Notes under the pieces: model-generated
Told to the model about the DNA's origin: nothing
Database searches by the model: none
The model's input: the letters and a program-made list of their open reading frames with translations, nothing else
Source of the DNA: Cryptomeria japonica
Taxonomy: Eukaryota > Streptophyta > Pinopsida > Cupressales > Cupressaceae
DNA length: 64,000 bases
Direction of reading: 5' to 3'
Assembly: GCF_030272615.1 (NCBI RefSeq)
Contig: NC_081414.1
Coordinates: forward strand, 658,640,292 to 658,704,291
Translations under genes and position numbers: made by a program
In this document: positions 42,825-52,195 of the stretch, piece after piece
How positions within the stretch are numbered: the stretch's first letter is position 1
Layout: the number at the start of each line of letters is the position of its first letter

Positions 42825-42958
42825 TGTTTGCCCTCTCGGGTGAATAACTTCAGACATAAAGGACATAACGCAGAATAATGCCGTAAATATCAGACAAGTG
42901 TAACAGATGTTCTATTCATAATATGTGTGTTTTACAAGTTACATTCCGGAGTATAAAA
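42825..42958 (-). repeat. Gypsy-1 5' LTR, truncated
   Basis: Only the inner 134 bp of the 259-bp LTR remain, with one difference from the 3' LTR. The break falls at TATAAAA (plus strand), after which the 98-bp flanking duplication starts with one base of microhomology. The lost part is upstream U3, including any enhancer. Confidence 0.85.
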
Positions 42959-43055
42959 CCGTAGCCCTGCAATTTTTCTCGATCTTTTTCCTCAGACCCT
43001 CATGGCGGCTACCTCATGATAGCAGATGGATAAAGTTTTTCTCGAATGCCAAGGT
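42958..43055. repeat. 98-bp flanking duplication, right copy
   Basis: Partner of 33056-33153, with one mismatch. It joins directly to the truncated LTR on the left and to unrelated host sequence (CAAAGATGAAATTAGC) on the right. Confidence 0.85.
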
Positions 43056-43200
43056 CAAAGATGAAATTAGCTCTTAGGGTTTCCTTTCTCCCTAAATATG
43101 TATCGATAGGTTAAGACTTTTTGTCTTACATTAATATTTCTTTTCCCTTCATGTTTTTGCCAAGGGATCGATAAAATATCAATATTTACATTGTTAATAC

Positions 43201-43758
43201 CTAAGTCACCAGGTTCGAATTCGAATTCGAAGTTCGACAACTTTGAAATTCGAATGAAGTTCGATGAGGGAAAAATTCGAAATGTATAAAATTCGAATTA
43301 AGTTCGCCATATGTATAAATATGCCAGATATATTCTATAAAACAACCAATCTTTCATATGAGGGATGGTTCCATATGAATTGCTAATAAGGTTTATTGTA
43401 AGTAACATCTTTATCTCATCTTATTTGAATAACAGAATCACCAAATATTGGAATACCTCACTGATTGGGTAATCAATTATCATCTTCAGCATTTTTTTCT
43501 CATCCTAATTGAGGGTTCTAACAGACATAAATATCCTGAAGAAAGAATGGGTTAATGGGTTTTAATCAAAGAAAAGAAGATGTGTTTAAAAAATATTAAT
43601 AGAAGAAGAAGGCCAAAAATTTATTAAAAAAAAAAAAAAAAAAAAATTTTCTTTTTTTTTTTGGAAGTTCGGCGAATTTCAACGAATTTTTTTTTTTTTT
43701 TTAAGTTCGGCGAATTTCGAACTTCAAGGATGAAATTCGGCCGAACCTGGTGACTTAG
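43201..43758. mobile_element. hAT-type MITE (558 bp)
   Basis: Terminal inverted repeats CTAAGTCACCAGGTTCG..CGAACCTGGTGACTTAG are flanked by an exact 8-bp duplication GTTAATAC (43193-43200 and 43759-43766), the duplication length of hAT transposons. Inside are GAATTCGAA-type inverted repeats and poly(A)/poly(T) tracts, so the whole could fold into a long hairpin. No ORF, so non-autonomous. A hAT transposase remnant lies 2.5 kb away, but nothing shows that it mobilised this element. Confidence 0.85.
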
Positions 43759-43764
43759 GTTAAT

Positions 43765-43852
43765 ACTTATTAAGTGATTCATTAATATCACTTAATATTT
43801 TATTTCAATCTAAATATTTTACTAAGTGATATTAATGAATCACTTAATAAGT
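43765..43852. repeat. Perfect 30-bp inverted repeat with 28-bp loop
   Basis: Arms 43765-43794 and 43823-43852 are exact reverse complements (beginning ACTTATTAAGTGATTCATTA). The left arm overlaps the MITE target duplication, so the MITE landed in the edge of a palindrome, a known preference of some DNA transposons. Confidence 0.8.
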
Positions 43853-45724
43853 ATGTCTTTTATAAAGACTTCTAATATGCATAAATTAAAATTAAATACA
43901 TTTTAATTAAAGTGATTTTTTAAATTTTATTTTATTAATTAAATAATTTGTTTTACTTCATGTTTATAATTAAAATAAAAAAGATAACAGATAAAATAAT
44001 AATAAAAGGTTATTAAAGTGAAATTGGTCACTTTATTAATAATTTTATCATTATTTCATTTATTAGCATTTTGCCTTTAAAACATAAGCATGAAATAAAA
44101 CAAAATATTTAATTAAATAATAAATTTCAAAAAAATCACTTTATGAAATGTATTTTTATTTTTAAAGTCAAAAGGAGAGATATTTTTTGCATTAATGAAG
44201 GCTTGCAGGCCTGTCAGGAGATATTTTGAGGCCACTTATGGTGCTTTTAAGAGCTTTTATGGTTGCAGTATGGGTTGGCTTGACTTTTGGCCCAGGTTTC
44301 TCCCTTTCAGACCTGTTTCGGGTCTTTGTAAGGGGGGTTTTTGTTTCTGCTCGCCCAAGAGGAGGTGGAATTTATTATTCATTATCTGCTTTTTGGAAAG
44401 CATATATACTACCTTCCTTCTTCATTGTGAGGGTTCTGACTTGTTTATCTTTTGGCAGATTGTAATTTCAGAGTTCTTTCTGCAGAAGTGGATGATTTTG
44501 TAACACATTTTCAGGAATAATACAACTTGGTGATGCCTTTTGGCAAGGATAATAGCTTGTACCTTCTCATTTTTTCTGTTACTGTGTGTCTTTAGTGTTA
44601 GGCAGTTCTTTGTGGTTGGCTTTTTTGCCCCCCTTAAAGTTGCACTTTTTGTTGATGCCTTATACAGAAATACATATACTCTTGCAGGTCATAAGCTGTG
44701 TTTTTCAGTAATTACCAGTCTTAGGTTGTGAAAGGAGTAGTTTTTTTTCTCTTAGGACTGTGATTATCCAGCCTTCTTATGAAGTATTGATGCAGGGATT
44801 ATGGGTTGTTGGGTAGTGTAAAAGAGCTTCATTATCATTGTTATATTGTGTATCATTTGCTTATTTGAATTTCAACATATCATTTGGTGCATCACCTTAG
44901 GGTTAGATTTTAGTTTCATATGTCCTCCTCCTCACTCTTTTCCCTGAAGAAATTGTTAGTTTAGGTGAAGAATTTGAAAAGAACCAGCTTACACTGGAGG
45001 TCCACTTCAGTCTTTAGGTTACCCACAACCTCGAAGTGTTCCCATGTTTTAATAGGCAGCTGAAGTTCACAGCTTTAGCAGAGGGTGCAGGCTTCATTGA
45101 TAACAATAACTTTAGGGAAATGTGCCAAGGGGCCACTTTATTATAATATAAAGTGATCATATTATTTCACTTTATTATTATTTATATAATCCAACTTAGG
45201 AAATATTTTAATATTTCCTAATTTATTCACAAAATGCTGAATTGAGCTCAAGATTGAAAATTGTTTGTAGCCACCTGACTGTGAAGGATACCTGAACCTC
45301 ATAGGCCAACTGGTAGTCTCCCCAAAAATCTAGAGATGCTCCTAAAAAGTAGGAGACTAACCCTATCAACTTGAAACTGAACCACAATGGTCCTCCTTTG
45401 CTATGTGCACCTGTAGAAGGTCTGTCGGTGAACTGGGAGTTCCTTCTAAGAAATAGGAGATGCACTCAAAGTCTCCTAAACGTTCCCAGAGGTCTCTGGA
45501 TGCCCCCTAGACCACTCCCAGTCAACCCCTAAAAAATAGAGATCCCTCCTAAATTTTAGGAAATTGTTGTCAACTGCTCCAAACTACCTGAAAGGCTCAT
45601 GCATGACTCTCTAAACCCCTGAGTTGGTTCCCTCCATGCTCTGCTGACCTACGGGAACCAAATAATAGACTGATCTTGCTAGAAATGTTGTCACTATGGA
45701 AGGGCAAAAATTGGGGACATGACA
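43853..45724. other. Region without recognised gene; LTR-like right edge
   Basis: AT-rich to about 44180, then anonymous sequence whose open frames (44195-44503, 45223-45465) match no family I know. It closes at GGGGACATGACA (45724), resembling the LTR edge GGGGACATTACA used elsewhere, so the block from about 14782 may be one LTR-bounded insertion. The expected target duplication is not clear (TTTAT versus TATAC). Confidence 0.35.
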
Positions 45725-46171
45725 TATACATATTTTGTATATAGGTATGTATCTTCATATATACACATTTACATCCATGTTTATTCTTTTTGAATTCCTT
45801 TTTATTGCTTAAGTTTTTAGTCTTCTTATGGTTTTGTTTGTTGGTTGTTTGTTTATATATATGTGTGTGTGTGCTACTTTTTATTTCTTGCTTTCCTTTA
45901 TTTGTTCTTTTCCAATTCTTATTTTATTTGCTTTTGTTCTTTTTGTCTTTGTAACTTTTTAATTTTATTTATTTATTGTTGTACTTGTTGTCTTTTTCTC
46001 TCATCTCTCCCTCCCTCTTTTTAAGTATCCTCCTAGTCTGCAACCACTCATTTTTCGCTTAATGTGGTCTCATTCATCCTGATGATGGATCACAGAGTGT
46101 GATCCGAAACGTTGATCAAAAACTCACAAACAATCATTTCCAGAAGGTTTTACAGATAATCTATGGATTGT
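45725..46171 (+). repeat. 3' end of a Penelope-like element, second piece
   Basis: T-rich 3' UTR with TG microsatellite, then the same terminal module found inverted at 3310-3600, ending near TTTTACAGATAATC. It lies on the same strand as the ORF at 3630 and could be the missing end of that element, separated by nested insertions, or an independent 5'-truncated copy. No coding sequence. Confidence 0.65.
46079..46117 (+). ncRNA. Hammerhead-ribozyme-like core
   Basis: CTGATGA (46079-46085) is followed by an 8-bp perfect stem (GGATCACA/TGTGATCC, loop GAG), then GAAAC and GTTGATC. These are the two conserved core strands and stem II of a hammerhead; Penelope-like elements are known to carry minimal hammerheads in their terminal repeats. 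Limits: the stem III/cleavage strand reads GTTGATC, one base more than the minimal GTTGTC form, and I cannot pair a convincing stem I. The inverted copy near 3380 keeps stem II through GU pairs. It may be active, degenerate or a relic. Confidence 0.5.
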
Positions 46172-46307
46172 GGAAATCTCATTTCATCTATCATAAAGAT
46201 GATTACATCATTACAATGAGTAGCAATAGCATTACAATTACTAGCATGATATCAAAATAAGGCTTAAGTACAAATGTCAAAATGTCAAAATTAGTGAAGA
46301 GAGGCCT

Positions 46308-47531
46308 CTAATGATGTACAAACTCATCACTGGAACTGCTGGACTCATCACGGTCAAGATCCCCCAAACTAACACCAACCAACCCTACATCTGAAGTGGT
46401 AGCATCCTCATCAACCTGTGATGGGTCCTCTGACTCTACATCCCATCGTGTTGTTGGACTCTCTTTGTACACAAGTGCCTTGTAGTTAATGATATGCAAA
46501 ACACTATGTACAACCACAAGCTACTCTGCTCTCCTAGAGGTAAGTTTGTTCCTCTTAAGAGAGTGGATGAACCTATATGTAGACCAGTTCCTCTCAGTAG
46601 CTGAAGAACTAGAAACTTGAGATAGAAAATGAATTGCTAGAGTGGTAGTCAAAAGTGTCTGACTATGACAATTCCACCACAAAAGTGGGTCCTCTTGTGC
46701 CATAGTTGCTATATCCATCTTTGTTGCGTTTGAATAACCCCTAAGAGTGGCAAATTTGGTCCACTCAGTGTGAATTGTGCCAACATCTTTAGCATCATAC
46801 ATCTTATCAATGCATCTAAAGAACTCTGCCTTCACCTCATCATCCTAAATCGGTGTAATTCTACTAGGTGTAGCCTTGTACCACTTAGGATTCAAGGCAT
46901 AGGCAGCCATATGCAAGGAAGTGTTGAGCTTCTCCCATCTGCGTTGAATGATTGGCTGAATGTGCTCATTGTAGAATGCTAAAGTGGTGTCCTTCACTTG
47001 CACAACAACCCTCATTTGGTCAAGCATAGAATTGTTGCACTCATACACCTCTCCAAGGTTAGGTACATCCCCATCCCCATATCTGATGACCTGGAAAATT
47101 GGAGCAATGATGGAGAGACTATATTTTGCATCAGTCCAAAATACATCACTCTTCACTATTTCCTTAATGCTCCTCACTTGCTTTGTCTTGGCCTTGGCCC
47201 ACCTATTCCACTCTGCTGTCATAACCATGAGTTGCAATGCCTCTTGCAACTCTATCATTCTCTCCAAGAGAATGAAATAGGATGCATATTTGGTCTCAAC
47301 TGGTTTCAAGAACTCCTCCTTTGAGAAGGTCTGGAAGAGTGCATGTGAAGTGTGGTGGTTGCAGATAAACATCTGCAAATCTCTCGCATCGCTGACCACT
47401 CCTCTAATCCAGTCAATCTTCCCCATGTCCTTGAGTGTGTTGTTCATGGCATGCACACAACATGGAGTCCACCAAATATGTCTGTAGGCTACCTCAATAA
47501 GTTTCCCTATAGCTCTGCACACGTGTTGCAT
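46308..47531 (-). pseudogene. hAT transposase, C-terminal part
   Basis: A single frame of 408 codons with two TAG stops (after TPSRITPI and after TSRRAE). It shows the C-terminal hAT features: the middle region (CCVHAMNNTLKDMGK, RDLQMFICNHH), then the dimerisation domain DPLLWWNCHSQTLLTTTLAIHFLSQVSSSSATERNWSTY..KRNKL. The N-terminal zinc finger and the first catalytic residue are missing. hAT transposases cut and paste their own element. An acidic Ser/Asp tail (DRDESSSSSDEF) ends the frame. Probably a decayed transposon, less likely a degenerate domesticated gene. Terminal repeats were not identified. Confidence 0.8.
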
Positions 47532-47549
47532 CTATCACTACTTCGACCA

Positions 47550-49419
47550 CATTTTGTGGCCCGACTCTATCTAAAAGAATGCAAAACAATGATTAGCTTT
47601 GTGGCAGTCCTGGGAGATAATTAAAGAGTTTATTAGAAAACGATTCATCAAGAGAGATTGCTAAAGTGAATCTATTATTATTGCTAAGTGGGAGAAGGAT
47701 TAATTAATTAGCTCGATCAGCAACATATCGATGTCATCACTGTGCCAAGAAATAGCAACAAGTGTTTTTAGAGATTCATAAGGAACATTGATGACAATGA
47801 TCAACTCCACACTGCCTGTGATCACAATTTGCAATACATCAAAGCTGTAATCGGTAGGACCAACAGAGACGTTAATAAAAAGAATAGCGATTCATTAATG
47901 ACCAAGTGGCATATAGAAAATCCATTTCCATAATCGCCATACAGGGGAGGAATCAGTAAGTCATATGACTTGGAATAATTAATGATGAGCATCGATATTA
48001 ATCATGAAGACAGCAAGTAAATTAATCAATAGCCCTTAACTAATCCTCAGCTGTTAATGACTTAAAAATTAAAAGGGCTGCAATTAATATTTAGGAAGGG
48101 TCACAAACAAAGAAGGATATGTCTATTCCGGGTGAAAGGATACCACCGCTTCATATTATGAGAAATTTAATAAAGAACCATACTCAAGCAGAAGGGCATG
48201 GAAGTTGGTTTTTATTTTATTCTTGTATCCCTGCATGGATCTGCACATTAGAGCATCTTTTGGTTTTAAGTGTCAAAGCAGGTTGCATACATTTCAGATT
48301 ATATAATTCAAGTCAGGGAAATGGAGAGGAACTAAAGCATCCAGGAAGATCACCATGGATCATATCAGATCAGAACTGTCAATATGTTACAGGCAGTAGC
48401 ATCTTGTCGTTGGTGATGTGCAAGGGGAGCATTAACCCCCATTGTCAAATGAGAGAAAGCTAAGTTCTGACCGCTGAACTACTCTTGATTTTTAGGAAAT
48501 ATATTCAATTATAATAAAATTGTATTTATTAATATATTACAGATCTAATTTAAAATATATTACAGATCTAATTGGCCACAAAAACTTGTCAGCCTGACAA
48601 TGTGGTGGTCACAATTACTACCTATCCTTTTGACCAATGCTTAGCTAAAAATTAAAAATGGCACTTGCCTAAACATAAAGGCATAACTTACAAAACTTAA
48701 ATCTTTGTCAAACATAAACAACTTACTTTTTGTCAAGAATCGCTCTATTTATGGTCATTGCTTGTATAATACAAAATGTAGGCCGACAACCAGATTATTT
48801 CCTATCTACAAAATAGACATCCACAAGCATAAAAAACTCAAGGTTTCCAAACAACCAGTAGGGATTGTCTAAGAGATTAATTTTCCTTTCTTAGAGTTAA
48901 AGCTGTGTGTGTACTAGAAGCAGTAGCACCGTACAATGGCCTCCACCAGCACTGGAAAAGAAATGGTCCTTTCATTGTCTACACATAAAACATAATTTAG
49001 GCATTTGAATTCTTTGTGAAGCTCAAGTTTAAACTATTTTCTAATTACCGCTTTACATATTGTCATTGCCAACTTAATACAATTTGCTGGTCTACAACAG
49101 GATTACTGCCTAATTATAAAATAGACAACTATATTACCAAACCACAATTAGACAAGAATTGTCTAAGAGGAGTAAATTCTTTCTGAGACTAAGCTTCATG
49201 TATACTAGGAACATCTGCATCTTACAATAGCCTCCATCAACAATAGAAAAAAGTATGCAGTATGCACAAAGTTCTTTACCATCACTAAGATTGGTCTACT
49301 AGGATGAGGAAAAGAAGATAAATATTAAGAAGAGGGGAAAGGTCAATAGGATGATTATCAATTATGCCTCTTAGTTTATAGACTTTTGATTAACTTGTTG
49401 CTGTTGAACTGTTTTGCAG
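47550..49419. other. No recognised gene; possible upstream intron of proteasome gene
   Basis: I looked for upstream proteasome beta-2 exons (for example GSGSLAAM or the region around the catalytic Thr) and found none. One open frame (48119-48463) encodes 114 residues with no known motif. Content is AT-rich and non-repetitive, compatible with intron or intergenic DNA. Confidence 0.4.
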
Positions 49420-49518
49420 AGAGAGGAGGGAATAAAGTTGGTTTGTGAAGCTATTGGATCTGGTATCTTCAATGACTTAGGAAGTGGCAGTAACATTGAT
49501 GTATGTGTGATCACAAAG
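49420..49518 (+). CDS. PBB: 20S proteasome subunit beta-2 (beta type-7), exon
   Basis: The 99-bp exon starts after TTTTGCAG and ends before GTTGTG. It encodes 33 residues, in phase, containing [20 protein letters not shown] and VCVITK, a hallmark of the beta-2 (trypsin-like) proteasome subunit. The protein is part of the 20S core that degrades ubiquitin-tagged proteins in cytosol and nucleus. Splice sites are good and there is no stop. Only two exons lie in the window, so this is either a real gene with very long introns or a fragment; the intact splicing favours a gene or a recently duplicated piece. Confidence 0.8.
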
Positions 49519-49634
49519 GTTGTGATGTAAGAACTTGATTGGAAGTGGTTTTCAGAGTATGGAATTTAGGTTAATCTTGACATTGTATTTTGTTACAATT
49601 TCTACATTACTAATTCTTGATGGTTAATGGACAG

Positions 49635-49725
49635 GGCCAAACAGAATACTTACGAAATCATCAACTTCCAAATCCTCGTACTTATGTTAGTTCAAGAGGT
49701 TATTTATTTGCAAAAGGACATACTG
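49635..49725 (+). CDS. PBB: 20S proteasome subunit beta-2, following exon
   Basis: The 91-bp exon between TGGACAG and GTAAG continues the previous exon in phase: GQTEYLRNHQLPNPRTYVSS, then RGYLFAKGHT, ending at codon phase 1. Conifer and Arabidopsis beta-2 subunits have the equivalent EYLRN..PNPRTYVSS segment before a short C-terminal tail (EVLLTK...). The intron between the two exons is only 116 bp. I did not find the next exon downstream; the intron would contain a tandem duplication, an LTR fragment, the nad4L copy and perhaps Gypsy-3. Confidence 0.8.
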
Positions 49726-49904
49726 GTAAGTAATTTTTGCTGTTTTGCAAGACATTAGTTATCTGTGTTCAAGCTTATATTTTTTTACCAATCATTTATG
49801 TCCGTCATGTTCTCCCCCTAAATAGTATTTGTATTTTCTTTCTGATTCCTTATTAAATTTTAGCATGATATTAGTTTTTAACCATAGACCTATATTAATT
49901 TTTA

Positions 49905-50192
49905 ACCATCAACCTCCATCCACTTGCTTTTAAAATGTTATTCAATCCATAAAACATAAGATTTTCAAGTACAACTATTAGAACTCACATGTAGTGAAAT
50001 ATTGGAATTTAAAAAACTGAAAATTTGATAGACCATCAAATTTAGAAAACCATCAACCTCCATCCACTTGCTTTTAAAATGTTATTCAATCCATAAAACA
50101 TAAGATTTTCAAGTACAACTATTAGAACTCACATGTTGTGAAATATTGGAATTTAAAAAACTGAAAATTTGATAGACCATCAAATTTAGAAG
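49905..50192. repeat. Tandem duplication, two 144-bp units
   Basis: Units 49905-50048 and 50049-50192 differ by about one base (ACATGTAGTG versus ACATGTTGTG). A simple recent duplication in non-coding DNA just downstream of the proteasome exon. Confidence 0.85.
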
Positions 50193-51858
50193 TTCAGTTT
50201 TTCGACCAGGACAGTTTAATAGATGATACTAATATGACTGGATGTAGTTTAACATTTAAGATAATATGCTGCAATATCATTATTAAGATATTAAACACAA
50301 ATCTTCCTTGGCAATTCTGTAATAGTTCATGTAGATAATTATTGGGATGTGTAATTATATGTTCCAGTGGGTGGAGAGTTCGTATCTTACCTATGCTATT
50401 GAGACTAAACACTAATTAACTGAAATATGCTGAAGCACTTAGTCTTATTATTTGGCCTCAAATATGTCTGCCGTCTCCTAAATTTGGATGTGAGCTCAGA
50501 ACTAATTTCCAGCTCTTTTATGCACATCAGCTGGCATGGTGTTTTGATTGTTCAAGTTTGCAAACTCTTATAAACAATAGTGAATGCATGATGAAGAAGT
50601 TTCTAAGAAGAGCCATGCGATTTCATAGATTAGTTTATTGCCAAATCTTATTTGAACTTAAATAATATTTTAACAGTCTGTTGGAAACGTTTGAAAGAAT
50701 CTCTAGTAAATTAGCAACTGTAATGTCCCCATTTTTGGAGTGAGAATAATTAATTGATTTAATTAGTTAAGTTGTCCAAATTATTATTATTTTTCAAGGA
50801 TAGCTTAATTAATTATTTTAATTAATAATATTAAGTTAATTATTTATAAAGTTATCAAATAAATTAAAAATTAAAAGATGACTTTATATTTAATTAATTT
50901 AATAAAGTGACCAATTAAATAATATATCATAAAAGTCACTTCTAGAAGCTTCTAGGGATGGAATGAAAAAAGTATAAATGGGGATCTAACTGAAGCTTCA
51001 AGGCAGCTTGGATTGGTTTTTGACATTGAATTGAGTTTTGTAGAACCACGGGGTATCTGCAGATCTTTGTCTTGGGAACAAAAACTCCCATTGATAGCAT
51101 AACTGAGGGAGTGAAAGATCTCTCGAGGGGTTGCATTGAGGAGGTGATACTACAGTGATCTCATTTGGATAGATTGAAAAATTTCAGAAGTTAATCAAGG
51201 GTTTGAAGATTATTTAATTGCATATTTAAGAAGTAATTGAACTACAGGTTTCAAAGAATAAATATTGTGCAGATCAGAAGTTTTTATTTGCTGCTACAGT
51301 GTCGCGTTACAGTGATTCGCTACAGTAACTTGATGCCACGATTTGGGTCCTTTTGACCTACACTTGCATCTGCATATTAGGAGAAGAAAGGCAATTCATC
51401 TTAGAATGCATTTGAAGGTGAATAAGTGAAGTTGCAGGGGAAAAATCAAATCTGAAGCAATTTGAACTCCACCCTCAATACCATGATTTTGCTAAGATCT
51501 TCTTGTGAGAGCATCAAACTTGGTATCTGGGAATAGCGCTTTGATTAGGGACAGACAACGAAAAAATTAGGAGTCCAGAGATTGTGTTTGGAGCTGGTAA
51601 TTAATTATTCTCAGACATTTACATCTGCAGCAAGGGAGATCTGGAGGTTTATTCAATTTGGCTTAAGGGAGGCTCAAAAAGCCACGGAATTGCTTGCTTC
51701 TTCAATAGCAAACCTTGGCGATATTTTTCTATGTTCATTTGTCACTTAGTTTTCATTGTATTTCAGTTGGTACATTTGAATCCAGGACTGTCATGTGTCT
51801 TCAGAAATACTGAAATTCATTGTTTAGAAGCTTAAACTGTCCTGGTCGAAAAACTGAA
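50193..51858. repeat. 27-bp perfect inverted repeats 1.6 kb apart
   Basis: 50193-50219 and 51832-51858 are exact reverse complements (TTCAGTTTTTCGACCAGGAC then AGTTTAA). The right arm lies at the edge of the mitochondrial nad4L copy. They could be terminal repeats of a DNA transposon enclosing the LTR fragment, or two insertions of one short organellar sequence. No target duplication was recognised. Confidence 0.6.
50719..51180 (+). mobile_element. LTR fragment, TGTAATGTCCCC family
   Basis: Begins TGTAATGTCCCCATTTTTG and runs parallel to the Gypsy-3 LTR (reverse of 60930-61388) through the TTAATTAA-rich part, TCTAGAAGCTTCTAG, TATAAATGG and CTCGAGGGGTTGCATTGAGG, then diverges. The 3' end of the LTR is unclear. 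A possible right edge at CTGCA (51621) would give a 4-of-5 target duplication (GCAAC/GCAAG). Confidence 0.6.
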
Positions 51859-52195
51859 ATTCTAAGGGATGTCTTCAGACATACCAATACAATAGTAAGA
51901 CATCCCCGTCCTAAAAACGAATGGGTTTGGGGTGGTGCGGGGGAACGCGTTTCCGTGGCTCGCTGGTTTTTCTTGAAAGGGCTAAGGATTGCTAGAGACT
52001 TGATGATATATTCTGCTGGACAAGTACCTTGAATTTGAAAGTAAATAACCGGAATGACCAAACCAATAGCAGATTCTCCAGGTGCAACTGTTGGCACGGA
52101 TGAAGCAAATAATTGACTCGTCAATTATCCAGATACACAGGACATAACAGAATGTTCAATTTGACAGCCAGCAACATTAGTTCAATTGAAAGTAG
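51800..52195 (-). pseudogene. nad4L: Nuclear copy of mitochondrial nad4L (NUMT)
   Basis: Two frames on the minus strand match plant mitochondrial NADH dehydrogenase subunit 4L. One has SIELMLLAVKLNILL (52190-52145); then, after a frameshift and stop, QLFASSVPTVAPGESAIGLV and YFQIQGT (52115-52020). Several Ser or Pro residues stand where the family has Leu or Phe, as expected for DNA bearing unedited C-to-U sites. That points to transfer from mitochondrial DNA rather than edited RNA. The 3' part beyond the nad4L end is probably mitochondrial spacer. Not functional. Complex I membrane subunit in its home genome. Confidence 0.75.

Larger units (their letters stand above)
33154..42958 (-). mobile_element. 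Gypsy-1: Ty3/Gypsy element with ORF0, gag-pol and extra ORF3
   Basis: Minus-strand element of about 9.8 kb. The full 3' LTR is 33154-33412 (259 bp, TGTTGGCGGC..GGGCAAACA); the 5' LTR is cut to its inner 134 bp (42825-42958). The shared LTR parts differ at one base. The primer-binding site TGGCGCCGTTGCC matches the tRNA-Asp type known from Athila elements. Order: ORF0, gag, protease, RT/RNase H, integrase, GC-rich palindromes, ORF3. A domain after integrase and a tRNA-Asp site favour the Athila/Tat branch; the branch call is inference. Gag-pol carries frameshifts and stops, while ORF3 is open. Confidence 0.9.

Noticed and set aside
14782-45724. A single 31-kb LTR-bounded insertion in the Penelope-like element
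   Set aside because: Both edges look like LTR ends (TGTAAGATCC and GGGGACATGACA), but the expected 5-bp duplications (TTTAT, TATAC) do not match, so it is kept only as a possibility.
48119-48463. 114-codon ORF as a gene
   Set aside because: No recognisable domain, no splice or promoter context; could arise by chance in this composition.
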